Part shown: positions 43,407-51,510 of the stretch, piece after piece
How positions within the stretch are numbered: the first letter of the stretch is position 1
How the letters are laid out: every line of letters starts with the position of its first letter
NCBI RefSeq assembly: GCF_001314225.1
Contig: NZ_CP012697.1
Location: 2,976,001-3,040,000, forward strand
Length of the DNA: 64,000 nucleotides
Direction of reading: 5' to 3'
Source: Microbacterium sp. No. 7
GTDB lineage: Bacteria; Actinomycetota; Actinomycetes; Actinomycetales; Microbacteriaceae
Notes under the pieces: model-generated
What the model saw: only the letters and a program-made list of their open reading frames with translations
The model's database searches: none
What the model was told of the DNA's origin: nothing
Made by a program: the position numbers and the translations under genes

Positions 43407-44219
43407 TCAGACGGCCGTAGACGCCGTCTCGCGCTGGGCGAACGCAGTCTCATACAGGCACACGCTCGCCGCCGTCGCGAGGTTGAGCGACTCGGCGCGG
43501 CCGAAGATCGGCAGCCGCAGCGAGAGGTCCACCTGGGCGAGCGCGGCCTCGTCGAGGCCGCGCGCCTCGTTGCCGAACAGCCATGCCGTCGGCTCCCGCA
43601 GCGTGCGCCGCGAGGCGAGGAAGTCGTCTCCCCCGACGTCGGCGGCGACGACGCGCAGCCCCGCCGCGTGCGCACGGGCGATGACGTCGGAGAGCTCGGC
43701 GCCGACGGCGACCGGCAGGTGGAAGATCGAGCCCGTCGTGGCGCGCACGACCTTGGGGTTGTACAGGTCGACCGTGCGGCCCGTGAGCACGACGGCGTCG
43801 GCGCCCGCGGCATCCGCCGCTCGGATGATGGTGCCGAGGTTGCCGGGATCGCGCACCTCCTCGCAGATCGCGATGAGGGTCGGCCCGGCGGCGAAGACGT
43901 CCTTCACGGCGGTCGGCGTCTGGCGCGCGACGGCCACGATGCCCTGCGGCGTCACGGTGTCGGCCATCGCGTCGAGCACGGCCTCCGACGCGTAGACGGG
44001 CTGGATGCCGGCGTCGCCCGCCGCCGCACGGATGTCGCCGTGCTTCTCCAGCGCGGTCGGCGTGGCGTAGAGCTCGACGATCGACTCGGGGCGGTACGCG
44101 AGCGCCTCCCGAGCGGCCTGCGGCCCCTCGAGCAGGAACAGCCCGGTCTCACTGCGGGCACTCCGCTTGGTCAGCTTGGCGACGGCACGCACGCGGGGGG
44201 AACGCGGGTTCTCGAGCAC
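43407..44219 (-). CDS. SpoU/TrmH-family RNA 2'-O-methyltransferase
   Basis: 270 residues. The SPOUT knot motifs are clear: EEVRDPGNLGTIIRAADAAG, WLFGNEARGL and LPIFGRAESLNLATAASVCLYE. An N-terminal substrate-binding domain begins at about residue 10. The same kind of gene (tsnR) follows infC-rpmI-rplT in Mycobacterium. It is probably an rRNA methylase; the target base is not known. GTG start 6 bases after TAGACT, so it has its own promoter. Confidence 0.93.
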   Translation of the reverse strand: MLENPRSPRVRAVAKLTKRSARSETGLFLLEGPQAAREALAYRPESIVELYATPTALEKHGDIRAAAGDAGIQPVYASEAVLDAMADTVTPQGIVAVARQTPTAVKDVFAAGPTLIAICEEVRDPGNLGTIIRAADAAGADAVVLTGRTVDLYNPKVVRATTGSIFHLPVAVGAELSDVIARAHAAGLRVVAADVGGDDFLASRRTLREPTAWLFGNEARGLDEAALAQVDLSLRLPIFGRAESLNLATAASVCLYETAFAQRETASTAV

Positions 44220-44225
44220 GCCCCC

Positions 44226-44231
44226 AGTCTA
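44226..44231 (-). promoter_or_regulatory. -10 box for the SpoU methylase gene
   Basis: TAGACT on the minus strand exactly 6 bases before the GTG at 44219. Confidence 0.5.
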
Positions 44232-44292
44232 TTCCCGCCCCCTCCCCCCATCCCCACCCCCACGCCCCCTCCCTCGCCCCAGAACGCCACCG

Positions 44293-44406
44293 CCGACCGA
44301 GAATGCATCCGCGGACGAGAATCCAATTGCCGGACGAGAGTGCAACTGGCGGACGAGAGTGCGGGCATGGATCGCATGCTCGTCCGCCGGATGCACTTTC
44401 GCGGGA
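44293..44406. repeat. Four tandem 19-bp intergenic repeats plus an inverted copy
   Basis: Units at 44293-44311, 44312-44330, 44331-44349 and 44350-44368 follow the pattern CGGACGAGARTGCAAYTGG; an inverted copy (TCGTCCGCC...GCACTTTCG) spans about 44379-44402. The units fill the 303-base gap between rplT and the methylase gene, which otherwise holds a GC-rich hairpin (44466-44474 with 44489-44497) that might end the ribosomal operon. No gene is seen. Confidence 0.85.
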
Positions 44407-44522
44407 AGTGGAAGCCCGGGATCGAGGGGCGGGAGGGTCGGGGAAACACGGGGCGGGGACGGCGAAGGGGCGCCGCTCCGGGTGGAGGGGCGCCCCTGGG
44501 GCGGATGCCGGGGTGTGCGGCG

Positions 44523-44906
44523 TCAGGAGGCCTTGGCGGCGTTGACGTCGGCTGGCAGGGCCTTCTTCGCGGTCTCGACGAGCGTCGCGAACGTCTTCGG
44601 CTCGTTCACGGCGAGCTCCGCGAGCATGCGACGGTCGACCTGCACGCCCGCGAGGCCGAGGCCCTGGATGAAGCGGTTGTACGTGAGGCCGTTCTGACGG
44701 CTCGCAGCGTTGATGCGCTGGATCCACAGGCGACGGAAGTCGCCCTTGCGCTTGCGACGGTCGCGGTACGCGTAGACGAGCGAGTGGGTGACCTGCTCCT
44801 TCGCCTTGCGGTACAGGCGCGAACGCTGGCCACGGTAACCCGAGGCGCGCTCGAGGATGACGCGACGCTTCTTGTGGGCGTTGACGGCCCGCTTGACTCT
44901 AGCCAT
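44523..44906 (-). CDS. rplT: 50S ribosomal protein L20
   Basis: 127 residues, [20 protein letters not shown] with the basic N-terminal extension and the globular C-terminal domain. L20 binds 23S rRNA early in assembly and in many bacteria represses its own operon. Third gene of infC-rpmI-rplT. Confidence 0.98.
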   Translation of the reverse strand: MARVKRAVNAHKKRRVILERASGYRGQRSRLYRKAKEQVTHSLVYAYRDRRKRKGDFRRLWIQRINAASRQNGLTYNRFIQGLGLAGVQVDRRMLAELAVNEPKTFATLVETAKKALPADVNAAKAS

Positions 44907-44939
44907 TTCTTCTTACTTCCTGATTCGTGCGCGGGCCGC

Positions 44940-45134
44940 TCAGCGGCCGAGGAGCTTCTTGGCGACCTTCGCGTCGCCGGGAGCGAGAACCTGCTCCTGC
45001 GACAGGCGACGGGTACGGCGGCTGGGCTTGCCCTCGAAGTTGTGGCGCATGTTGGCCTGCTGCTTCATGAGCTTGCCGCTGCCGGTCACCTTGAAGCGCT
45101 TCTTGGCGCCCGAGTGGGTCTTCTGCTTGGGCAT
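44940..45134 (-). CDS. rpmI: 50S ribosomal protein L35
   Basis: 64 residues: [20 protein letters not shown] and the conserved [20 protein letters not shown]. It lies between infC and rplT. AGGAAGA lies before the ATG. Confidence 0.98.
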   Translation of the reverse strand: MPKQKTHSGAKKRFKVTGSGKLMKQQANMRHNFEGKPSRRTRRLSQEQVLAPGDAKVAKKLLGR

Positions 45135-45181
45135 ATCTCTTCCTTCGTTGTGCTTCCCGCAGCAGCGGGGAGTTCGGGGGG

Positions 45182-45808
45182 CTACGCCGAGGGCTCGGCG
45201 GCATCGGCCGGCTCGGCCGATTCGACGCCCGAGCGCGACTCGCGTGCGGCCTGCTTGTTCGCCGCTCGCACGGCGTTCTGCTCGGCCTTCGCCTCGGACT
45301 TGTTCTTGTGCGGAGCGATCACCATGGTCATGTTGCGGCCGTCGATCGTGGGGTTGGACTCCACGGTGCCGAACTCGGCGACGTCCTCTGCGAACTTGCG
45401 CAGCAGACGCACGCCCTGCTCGGGACGCGACTGCTCGCGACCGCGGAACAGGATCATCGCCTTGACCTTGTCGCCCGCCTTGAGGAAGCCCTCGGCGCGC
45501 TTGAGCTTGGTCTGGTAGTCGTGAGCCTCGATCTTCAGGCGGAAACGCACCTCTTTGAGGATCGTGTTGGCCTGATTGCGGCGTGCTTCCTTGGCCTTCT
45601 GAGCGGCCTCGTACTTGAACTTCCCGTAGTCCATGATCTTGACGACGGGAGGCTTCGAGTTGGGGGCCACCTCGACCAGGTCGAGATCGGCCTCCTGAGC
45701 CAGGCGCTGGGCGACCTCGATGCGGACGACGCCGACCTGCTCTCCGTTCGGCCCGACGAGGCGAACCTCGGGGACGCGGATGCGCTCATTGGTGCGGGGA
45801 TCGCTGAT
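45182..45808 (-). CDS. infC: Translation initiation factor IF-3, probable AUC start
   Basis: 208 residues if translation begins at the ATC at 45808: [20 protein letters not shown], the exact N-terminus expected for actinobacterial IF-3. AGAGGAG lies 8 bases before this ATC, and no ATG, GTG or TTG exists in frame between it and the GTG at 45670, which would delete most of the N-terminal domain. A rare start codon (AUU/AUC) is the known basis of IF-3 autoregulation in other bacteria. The N-terminal and C-terminal domains are standard; a charged Ala/Glu tail of about 35 residues ([18 protein letters not shown]...) follows. Confidence 0.93.
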   Translation of the reverse strand: MSDPRTNERIRVPEVRLVGPNGEQVGVVRIEVAQRLAQEADLDLVEVAPNSKPPVVKIMDYGKFKYEAAQKAKEARRNQANTILKEVRFRLKIEAHDYQTKLKRAEGFLKAGDKVKAMILFRGREQSRPEQGVRLLRKFAEDVAEFGTVESNPTIDGRNMTMVIAPHKNKSEAKAEQNAVRAANKQAARESRSGVESAEPADAAEPSA

Positions 45809-46053
45809 GTGCGGAACTCCTCTTGCGTAGCGGTGGTGGCCACCGGGATGCGGGGGGCATCCCGGGCGGAAGAGTCACGACATCCACCCCGCACGACGCA
45901 CGCGTCGGCACTCGTGTTGCACCCGACCGGCCCGAGGGGCTGCCCCGCGGAGCGGGGCGGAGTGCGTGACCCGGTAGCCTGGAGCGGCAAGCGCGGGTGG
46001 GATGTGATCCTCTTTCGATCCGGAGCAGAACGCTCCGGTGCCCGACAATTCTA
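45809..46053 (-). promoter_or_regulatory. infC operon leader with three hairpins and -10 box
   Basis: TAGAAT (46053-46048, minus strand) may be the -10. The leader would hold perfect stems CCGGAGC/GCTCCGG (46020-46038), GCCCCGC/GCGGGGC (about 45944-45960) and CCGGGATGC/GCATCCCGG (45843-45865), the last about 20 bases before the infC ribosome site. This resembles the regulated leaders of infC-rpmI-rplT operons elsewhere, but no homology to a known leader family was recognised. Confidence 0.55.
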
Positions 46054-46067
46054 GCAGAGAGCGAACC

Positions 46068-46496
46068 GTGAGCACGATTCCAGCCGACGACGCCCCTCAG
46101 AACGCCCCCGACGACCGGCGCATCGAGCCGGACGCCGAGCGCCACGCGCGCTGGGAGGAGCAGGAGCGCGCCGCCCAGGCGGCGACGCGCGACATCGCCG
46201 ACGTGCCCGCCGTCGAGGTCATCACGACGACGGCCGTGCACCTGCTGAGCGCCGCCGCGGTCAAGGTCGGGCTCGCCGACGACCCCGCCGCGCAGACCGA
46301 CCTCGACGAGGCGCGCAAGCTCATCAACGCCCTCGCGGGCCTCATCACGGCCGGCGCCCCGGAGATCAGCGACATGCACGCGCGCTCGCTGCGCGACGGG
46401 CTGCGCTCGGTGCAGCTGGCGTTCCGCGAGGCGTCCGTCGTGCCCGACCCGATCGGCAAGGGACCGGGCGAGAAGTGGACCGGTCCCGTCACCTGA
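46068..46496 (+). CDS. DUF1844 domain-containing protein
   Basis: 142 residues. After a charged N-terminus comes the DUF1844 core: VEVITTTAVHLLSAAAVKVGLADDP, then ARKLINALAGLITAGAPEIS and a C-terminal helix ending in a conserved-looking KGPGEKWTGPVT. It is divergent from infC, a common arrangement in Actinobacteria as I recall. GTG start. Function unknown; the family is found in many bacteria. Confidence 0.88.
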   Translation: MSTIPADDAPQNAPDDRRIEPDAERHARWEEQERAAQAATRDIADVPAVEVITTTAVHLLSAAAVKVGLADDPAAQTDLDEARKLINALAGLITAGAPEISDMHARSLRDGLRSVQLAFREASVVPDPIGKGPGEKWTGPVT

Positions 46497-46691
46497 CGCC
46501 GCGCCGCGGAATGTGACGGCATGTCACGCGGCCGATATCGATCCGGTCACAGATCGCGCCGGATCGGCCGTTCTCGACGTCATCCCGGCCCGTCCGCGCG
46601 CCGCGCGGGCGATACTCGACAGGTCCGCTCTGCAGGGGTCCGCCCCGCGAACGACGATTCATCGAGAAACGATTCGACGAAAGCGAAAGAC

Positions 46692-47660
46692 ATGCGTACC
46701 ATCACACGCCGCCGCCGCCTGACGGGCGCCGTGGCGCTCGCCGCGACCGCCGCTCTGGCCCTTGCGGCCTGCTCCCCCGAGGCCTCTGCGCCCGAGGGCA
46801 CCACTCCCGCCGAGACCGGCGACGACACGAACGTCACGCTCACGCAGGAGGAGATCGTCGCGGGCGGTCCCGTCGCCGACGACGCCACGATCGAGGCCAA
46901 CGCCTGGGCGAGCGCGGTGCGCGAGGCCGGCGTGCTCAAGCTGGGCGGCACCGAGACGAGCGAGCTGTTCTCGCTGCTCGACCCCACCACGGGCGTCGCG
47001 AAGGGCTTCGACGCCGGCATCTCGCAGCTGCTGAGCCACTACATCCTCGGCGAGACCGAGACCAAGGTGGACCTTCAGCAGGTCACGGTCGACACGCGCG
47101 AGACGCTGCTGCAGTCGAACACGGTCGACGCGGTCATCGCGACCTACTCGATCACGCCCAAGCGCGCGGAGGTCATCGCGTTCGCGGGCCCCTACTACGG
47201 CTCGCAGGCCGGCATCCTCGTGAAGGCCGACAACACCGACATCACGAGCCTCGCCGACCTCGACGGCAAGAAGGTCGCGACGCAGGCCAACTCGACCGGC
47301 CAGACGCTGCTGGAGACCGAGGCGCCCGGCGCCGAGATCGTCGCGCTGCCCGACCACGCGCAGGCGCTCGCGGCCGTGCAGCAGGGCAACGCCGACGCGT
47401 ACGTCATCGACCAGTCGCTGCTGCTGAACGCGGTCGTGAAGGACAGCACCGTCAAGATCGTCGGCGAGCCCTTCGGCCCGAAGGACCTGTACGGCATCGG
47501 CGTCAACAAGGACAGCGACGCGGTGGACTTCATCAACGAGTTCCTCGACAAGATCATCGAGGACGGCACGTGGGCGAAGCTGTGGCAGCTCACGATCGGC
47601 GACCGCACGGGCCTCGACACCGTGCCGACGCCGCCGACCCCCGGCGAGACGGGACTCTGA
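46692..47660 (+). CDS. Glutamate-type amino acid-binding lipoprotein (second system)
   Basis: 322 residues. Signal peptide with lipobox LAAC (Cys27), then a Thr/Glu/Asp-rich linker, then a family 3 solute-binding domain: LKLGGTETSELFSLLDPTTG, GFDAGISQLLSHYILG, AVIATYSITPKRAEVIAFAGPYYGSQAGIL. Similar in plan to GluB at 41.5 kb but clearly diverged; note the LGGTE...LFSL at the ligand site in place of NDQPGLGY. The 195 bases upstream contain GTGAC-N5-GTCAC (about 46513-46527), a possible operator. Confidence 0.9.
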   Translation: MRTITRRRRLTGAVALAATAALALAACSPEASAPEGTTPAETGDDTNVTLTQEEIVAGGPVADDATIEANAWASAVREAGVLKLGGTETSELFSLLDPTTGVAKGFDAGISQLLSHYILGETETKVDLQQVTVDTRETLLQSNTVDAVIATYSITPKRAEVIAFAGPYYGSQAGILVKADNTDITSLADLDGKKVATQANSTGQTLLETEAPGAEIVALPDHAQALAAVQQGNADAYVIDQSLLLNAVVKDSTVKIVGEPFGPKDLYGIGVNKDSDAVDFINEFLDKIIEDGTWAKLWQLTIGDRTGLDTVPTPPTPGETGL

Positions 47661-47679
47661 TCCCTCGATCGGCGTGACC

Positions 47680-47722
47680 GGCGAGGCCCGGCCATCTCCT
47701 CGCGGGATGACCGGGCCTCGCC
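47680..47722 (+). terminator. Intercistronic hairpin after the second binding-protein gene
   Basis: Perfect 12-bp stem (47680-47691 with 47711-47722) and a 19-base loop, 20 bases past the stop and 43 before the permease start. No U-tract. Matches in position the hairpin after gluB and probably keeps binding-protein mRNA in excess over permease mRNA. Confidence 0.7.
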
Positions 47723-47764
47723 CGTCTGTGCCAGTCTGAGACGAGCACCGGGAGAGGAGGCCCC

Positions 47765-48412
47765 GTGGACGTCCTGCTGACGACGTATCTGCCCGACCTG
47801 CTGTCGGGCCTGTGGATCACCGTGCAGATCACGGCCGTCGCGTTCGCCGGCGCGCTCGTGTTCGGCGCGATGCTGGCCACGTTCCGCATCAGCCCGATCG
47901 CGCCCCTGCGCATCGCCGCGACGGTCTTCGTGGAGATCTTCCGCAACGTCCCCCTCGTCGCCCTCGTCGTGCTGGTCGTCTACGGCCTCCCCGAGATCGG
48001 CATCAACCCCGGGTTCCTGCCCGGCGTCATCCTCGCCACGACCGCCGTCGGCACCGCCTTCGCGTGCGAGACGCTGCGCACCGGCATCAACGCCGTCGGC
48101 CCCGACCAGGTCGAGGCGGCACGGTCGATCGGCCTCGGCTTCGGCGGCATCGTCGCCCACGTGCTCATCCCCCAGGCCGTGCGCACCGTGATCGGGCCGC
48201 TCACGACACTGTTCATCGGCATCCTGCTCTCGTCGTCGCTCGCGGCCGTCGTCGGCATCCGCGACCTGACCTACACCTCCTCGCTCATCAACACCAAGGA
48301 GGCGCTGGGCCTGCTGACGTTCGCCGTCGCGGCCGTCATCTACGCCACGATGTCGCTCGGCGCCGCCGGCATCGGCGCGGCCATCGAGAAGCGGATGCGG
48401 GTGCTGCGATGA
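47765..48412 (+). CDS. Polar amino acid ABC permease (second system, GluC-like)
   Basis: 215 residues, five hydrophobic segments, with the EAA loop in DQVEAARSIGLGFGGIVAHVLIPQAVRTVIGP. GTG start with GGGAGAGGAGG before it. Overlaps the next permease (ATGA). Confidence 0.9.
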   Translation: MDVLLTTYLPDLLSGLWITVQITAVAFAGALVFGAMLATFRISPIAPLRIAATVFVEIFRNVPLVALVVLVVYGLPEIGINPGFLPGVILATTAVGTAFACETLRTGINAVGPDQVEAARSIGLGFGGIVAHVLIPQAVRTVIGPLTTLFIGILLSSSLAAVVGIRDLTYTSSLINTKEALGLLTFAVAAVIYATMSLGAAGIGAAIEKRMRVLR

Positions 48413-49251
48413 TCGGTCACGCCATCTTCGACGTCGCCGGCCCCAAGGCCGCCCGCCGCATCCGGATCCTCACCTGGATCAGCGTCGCCGTGATCGTCGC
48501 CCTGCTCGCCCTCGCGTACTACCGCTTCTACGCGTCGGGCGCCCTCGCCCCGTCGAAGTGGCTCACGTTCGTGCAGCCGGCGACCCTGCGCTATCTCGGG
48601 CAGGCGCTGCTGAACACGCTCACCGCCGCGGCCGTCGCGGGCCTCGCGGCGCTGCCGCTGGGCCTGCTGCTCGCGCTGGGCCGGCTGTCGTCGTCCCGCC
48701 TGCTGCGCTGGCCGAGCACCGCCGTGATCGAGCTGCTGCGCGCGATCCCCGTGCTGCTGCTCATCTACGTGTTCATGTTCGCGCTGCCGATTTACGGCAT
48801 CAACCTCGACACGTTCTACAAGCTCGTCATCCCGGTCACGCTGTGCGCCGCCGCGACGATCGCCGAGGTGTTCCGCGCGGGCGTGCTCGCCGTGCCCCGG
48901 GGACAGAGCGAGGCCGGTGCCGCGATCGGGCTCTCGAGCGGCCAGGCCTTCCGGCTCGTCGTCTTTCCGCAGGCCCTGCGCATCGTCGTGCCCGCCCTCG
49001 TCGCCCAGCTCACGATCGTCGTGAAGGACACCGCCTTCGGGTACGTCGTCTCCTACCCCGAGCTGCTGCAGAGCGGCCGCGTGCTCATCGCCAACACGGG
49101 CGACCTCGTGCAGACGTACATCGTCGTGACCGTCGTGTACATCCTCGTGAACATGGCGATCTCGTTCGGCGCGCGCGCCCTCGACCGGCGCATGGCCCGC
49201 CGGGGCCGCGCGTCGCTCACCCTCGGCGCCCGCGGCGGGCGGCTGGCGTAG
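48409..49251 (+). CDS. Polar amino acid ABC permease (second system, GluD-like)
   Basis: 280 residues with the EAA loop SEAGAAIGLSSGQAFRLVVFPQALRIVVP, and a basic C-terminal tail (RRMARRGRASLTLGARGG). It forms a pair with the preceding gene. No ATP-binding gene follows: the next gene is on the other strand. The importer must borrow an ATPase, the nearest being GluA at 42.5 kb. Confidence 0.9.
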   Translation: MIGHAIFDVAGPKAARRIRILTWISVAVIVALLALAYYRFYASGALAPSKWLTFVQPATLRYLGQALLNTLTAAAVAGLAALPLGLLLALGRLSSSRLLRWPSTAVIELLRAIPVLLLIYVFMFALPIYGINLDTFYKLVIPVTLCAAATIAEVFRAGVLAVPRGQSEAGAAIGLSSGQAFRLVVFPQALRIVVPALVAQLTIVVKDTAFGYVVSYPELLQSGRVLIANTGDLVQTYIVVTVVYILVNMAISFGARALDRRMARRGRASLTLGARGGRLA

Positions 49252-49264
49252 GCGCCCTCCGCCG

Positions 49265-50065
49265 TCAGTGCAGCGTCAGCCCGCCGGTCGGGCTGAGCAC
49301 CGCGCCGGTCAGGAACGCGGCGTCGTCGGATGCCAGGAACGCGACGACCGCCGCGATGTCGGGCGGCGTCGCGACGCCCAGCGGGGCGCGCTCGAGGATC
49401 TTCTCGTACTGGCGCCGGTGGGCCAGCGACACGGCGTCCTCCTTCTCGAACGCGGCCTCCCACGACGGGGTGCCGGCGACCACCGTCACGCACACCGTGT
49501 TCACGCGCACCCGATCGCGGGCGAGCTCCTTCGACAGCAGCTTGCCGACCTGGATGAGGCCGCCGGAGAAGGTCGCGATGGCCGTCTGGCCCGGCGTCGG
49601 CACGCGCCCGCCCTCCGACGTCACGAACACGACCGAGCCGCCGTCGCCCGCGCGCAGGTGGGGCAGGGCCGCCTGCACGACGAAGAGCTTGGCGGCGATC
49701 GCCTGGCCGACGAACGCGGTCGCGCGTTCCAGGTCGATCTCGCCGAACGGCCCGCGCACGCGCGGATCGCGCGCCTCGTCGTCGTTGCCGCCCGCGTTCG
49801 CGACGACGATGTCGATGCCGCCGAAGCGGTCCGCGGTCCCCGCCGCCAGGGCGCGCATGTCGTGGAGGGAGCGCACGTCGCCCGCGATGAACGCGCCCGT
49901 GGCGCCGAGGGCGGCGATCTCGTCGAGCACGCCCTGCGCGCGCTCGGCGCTGCGCCCGCCGACCACGACCGTCGCCCCGCGTTCGGCGAGCCGCACCGCG
50001 ACCCCGCGTCCGATGCCGCCCGCGCCGCCGGTGACGACGGCGACCTTTCCCCGCAGATCAGTCAT
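49265..50065 (-). CDS. Short-chain dehydrogenase/reductase-fold protein lacking the usual Tyr-Lys
   Basis: 266 residues. The cofactor site is normal: VAVVTGGAGGIGRGVAVRL and VVANAGGNDD. In the active-site region the text reads PGQTAIATFSGGLIQV where active SDRs have a Y-x-x-x-K: Tyr is replaced by Ile and Lys by Ser. The expected Ser is present in VFVTSEGG. It may be catalytically altered or inactive as a dehydrogenase. It overlaps the CoA-transferase gene by 8 bases (ATGACTGA), so the two work together. Start ATG 50065 is chosen for that overlap. Confidence 0.85.
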   Translation of the reverse strand: MTDLRGKVAVVTGGAGGIGRGVAVRLAERGATVVVGGRSAERAQGVLDEIAALGATGAFIAGDVRSLHDMRALAAGTADRFGGIDIVVANAGGNDDEARDPRVRGPFGEIDLERATAFVGQAIAAKLFVVQAALPHLRAGDGGSVVFVTSEGGRVPTPGQTAIATFSGGLIQVGKLLSKELARDRVRVNTVCVTVVAGTPSWEAAFEKEDAVSLAHRRQYEKILERAPLGVATPPDIAAVVAFLASDDAAFLTGAVLSPTGGLTLH

Positions 50066-51311
50066 CGACCCTCTCCCTGTCCTCTTCGTCCTGTGCGTTC
50101 GTCTCGTCCCAGAATGCCTCGGAGGCGAGCAGCGCATCGATCTCGTCGGTGTCGAAGCCCGCCTCGGCCAGCAGCTCGACGGTGTTCTCGCCGAGCCGCG
50201 GCGCGGGACGACGGATCTCGGCGGGCGTCTCGCTCCACGACTGCGGGATGCCGACCGAGACGACGCGACCCTCGGACGGGTGCTCGTCGATGCGCAGGAA
50301 GCCGGTCGCCCGCAGGTGCGGGTCGTCGACGACCGTCGCGGGGGTGTTCATGAGCGCCACGGGCAGGTCGGCCTCGGTGAGCAGGCGCATCCACTCGTCG
50401 GCCGTGCGCGTCTCGAACGTCGCGGCCAGATCGTCCAGCAGCAGGTCGAGGTGCTCGGCACGGGCGTGCACGTCGGCGAACCGCGGGTCGTCGGCGAGCT
50501 CCGGACGTCCGGATGCCGCGAAGAAGGCGCGCCAGTGCTTGTCGAGGTACAGGTTGACGGCGATGTGCCGGCCGTCCGACGTGCGATAGGGGCGGCGCTT
50601 CGCGTTCATCGTCCGCGCGTACCCCCAGTCGCCGAGCGGCGGATCGAAGGTGTGGCCCCACAGGTGATCGCCCAGGACGAACTGGGCGAACGTCTCCAGC
50701 ATCGGCACCTGCACCTCCTGGCCCGACCCTGTGATCGCACGGCGGTAGAGCGCGGCCACGACCGACATCGCCGTCGCGATGCCGACGGTGCGGTCGGCGA
50801 CGACGAGAGCGACGTTCTCGGGCGGTCCGCTCCTGCGGCTCTGCAGCGCCGGCACGCCCACGGCCGCCTGGATGAGGTCGTCGTAGGCGGGACGCTCCGC
50901 GTACGGGCCCGCCTGCCCGAATCCCACCGCACCGCAGTAGACGATCGACGGGTTGAGGGCGCGCACGGCGGCGTAGCCGAGGCCGAGCCCGGTCATCGCC
51001 TGCGGTCGCATGCTGTAGAGCAGCACGTCGGCATCCTCGATCATGCGCTCGAGGGCCTTCTTCGCCGCGGGATGCTTGAGGTCTGCCACGATCGAGCGCT
51101 TGTTGCGGTTCAGATGCAGGAACGTGGACGCCATGCCCGGGTGGCGGCTCGGCCCGACCGCACGCATCGTGTCCCCCGTCGCAGGCTCGACCTTCCAGAC
51201 GTCGGCGCCCATGTCCGCGAGCAGCAGCGACGCGTAAGGACCCATCACGTTCGAGGTGAGGTCGAGCACGCGCACCCCTGCGAGCGGCCCGATGGCCCGG
51301 TCGTCGTGCAT
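50058..51311 (-). CDS. CaiB/BaiF family III CoA-transferase
   Basis: 417 residues: LAGVRVLDLTSNVMGPYASLLLADMGADVWKVEP is the family opening; the catalytic Asp is probably Asp144 in AYDDLIQAAVG. It transfers CoA between carboxylic acids; the acids are unknown. GGAGGAG lies before the ATG at 51311. It forms an operon with the SDR-like gene and is divergent from a LysR regulator that probably controls it. Confidence 0.92.
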   Translation of the reverse strand: MHDDRAIGPLAGVRVLDLTSNVMGPYASLLLADMGADVWKVEPATGDTMRAVGPSRHPGMASTFLHLNRNKRSIVADLKHPAAKKALERMIEDADVLLYSMRPQAMTGLGLGYAAVRALNPSIVYCGAVGFGQAGPYAERPAYDDLIQAAVGVPALQSRRSGPPENVALVVADRTVGIATAMSVVAALYRRAITGSGQEVQVPMLETFAQFVLGDHLWGHTFDPPLGDWGYARTMNAKRRPYRTSDGRHIAVNLYLDKHWRAFFAASGRPELADDPRFADVHARAEHLDLLLDDLAATFETRTADEWMRLLTEADLPVALMNTPATVVDDPHLRATGFLRIDEHPSEGRVVSVGIPQSWSETPAEIRRPAPRLGENTVELLAEAGFDTDEIDALLASEAFWDETNAQDEEDRERVDD

Positions 51312-51376
51312 GTCGCTTCTCCTCCGTGGTCGTCCGGCGCGGTCATGCCGACGGTAGCCGCGGGCGGAGAGGGCGG

Positions 51377-51416
51377 TCAATTGAGAAAGAGCGGGGGCGG
51401 GTTCGACGCCGTCGAA
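51377..51416. promoter_or_regulatory. Candidate operators between CoA-transferase and LysR genes
   Basis: Two palindromes in the 199-base divergent gap: TCAATTGA (51377-51384) and TTCGACG-C-CGTCGAA (51402-51416). The second is a perfect 15-base site. They are the likely binding sites of the LysR-type regulator, although the LysR T-N11-A form is not obvious. Confidence 0.5.
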
Positions 51417-51510
51417 TCCTCGCGCGGGATGCGGGGCGATGCGGGACTAGGCTCGGGGCAGCCCGCGACGTCGCGGGGGCGGGACGGAAGCGGGTACGGT
51501 CGATGACAGC

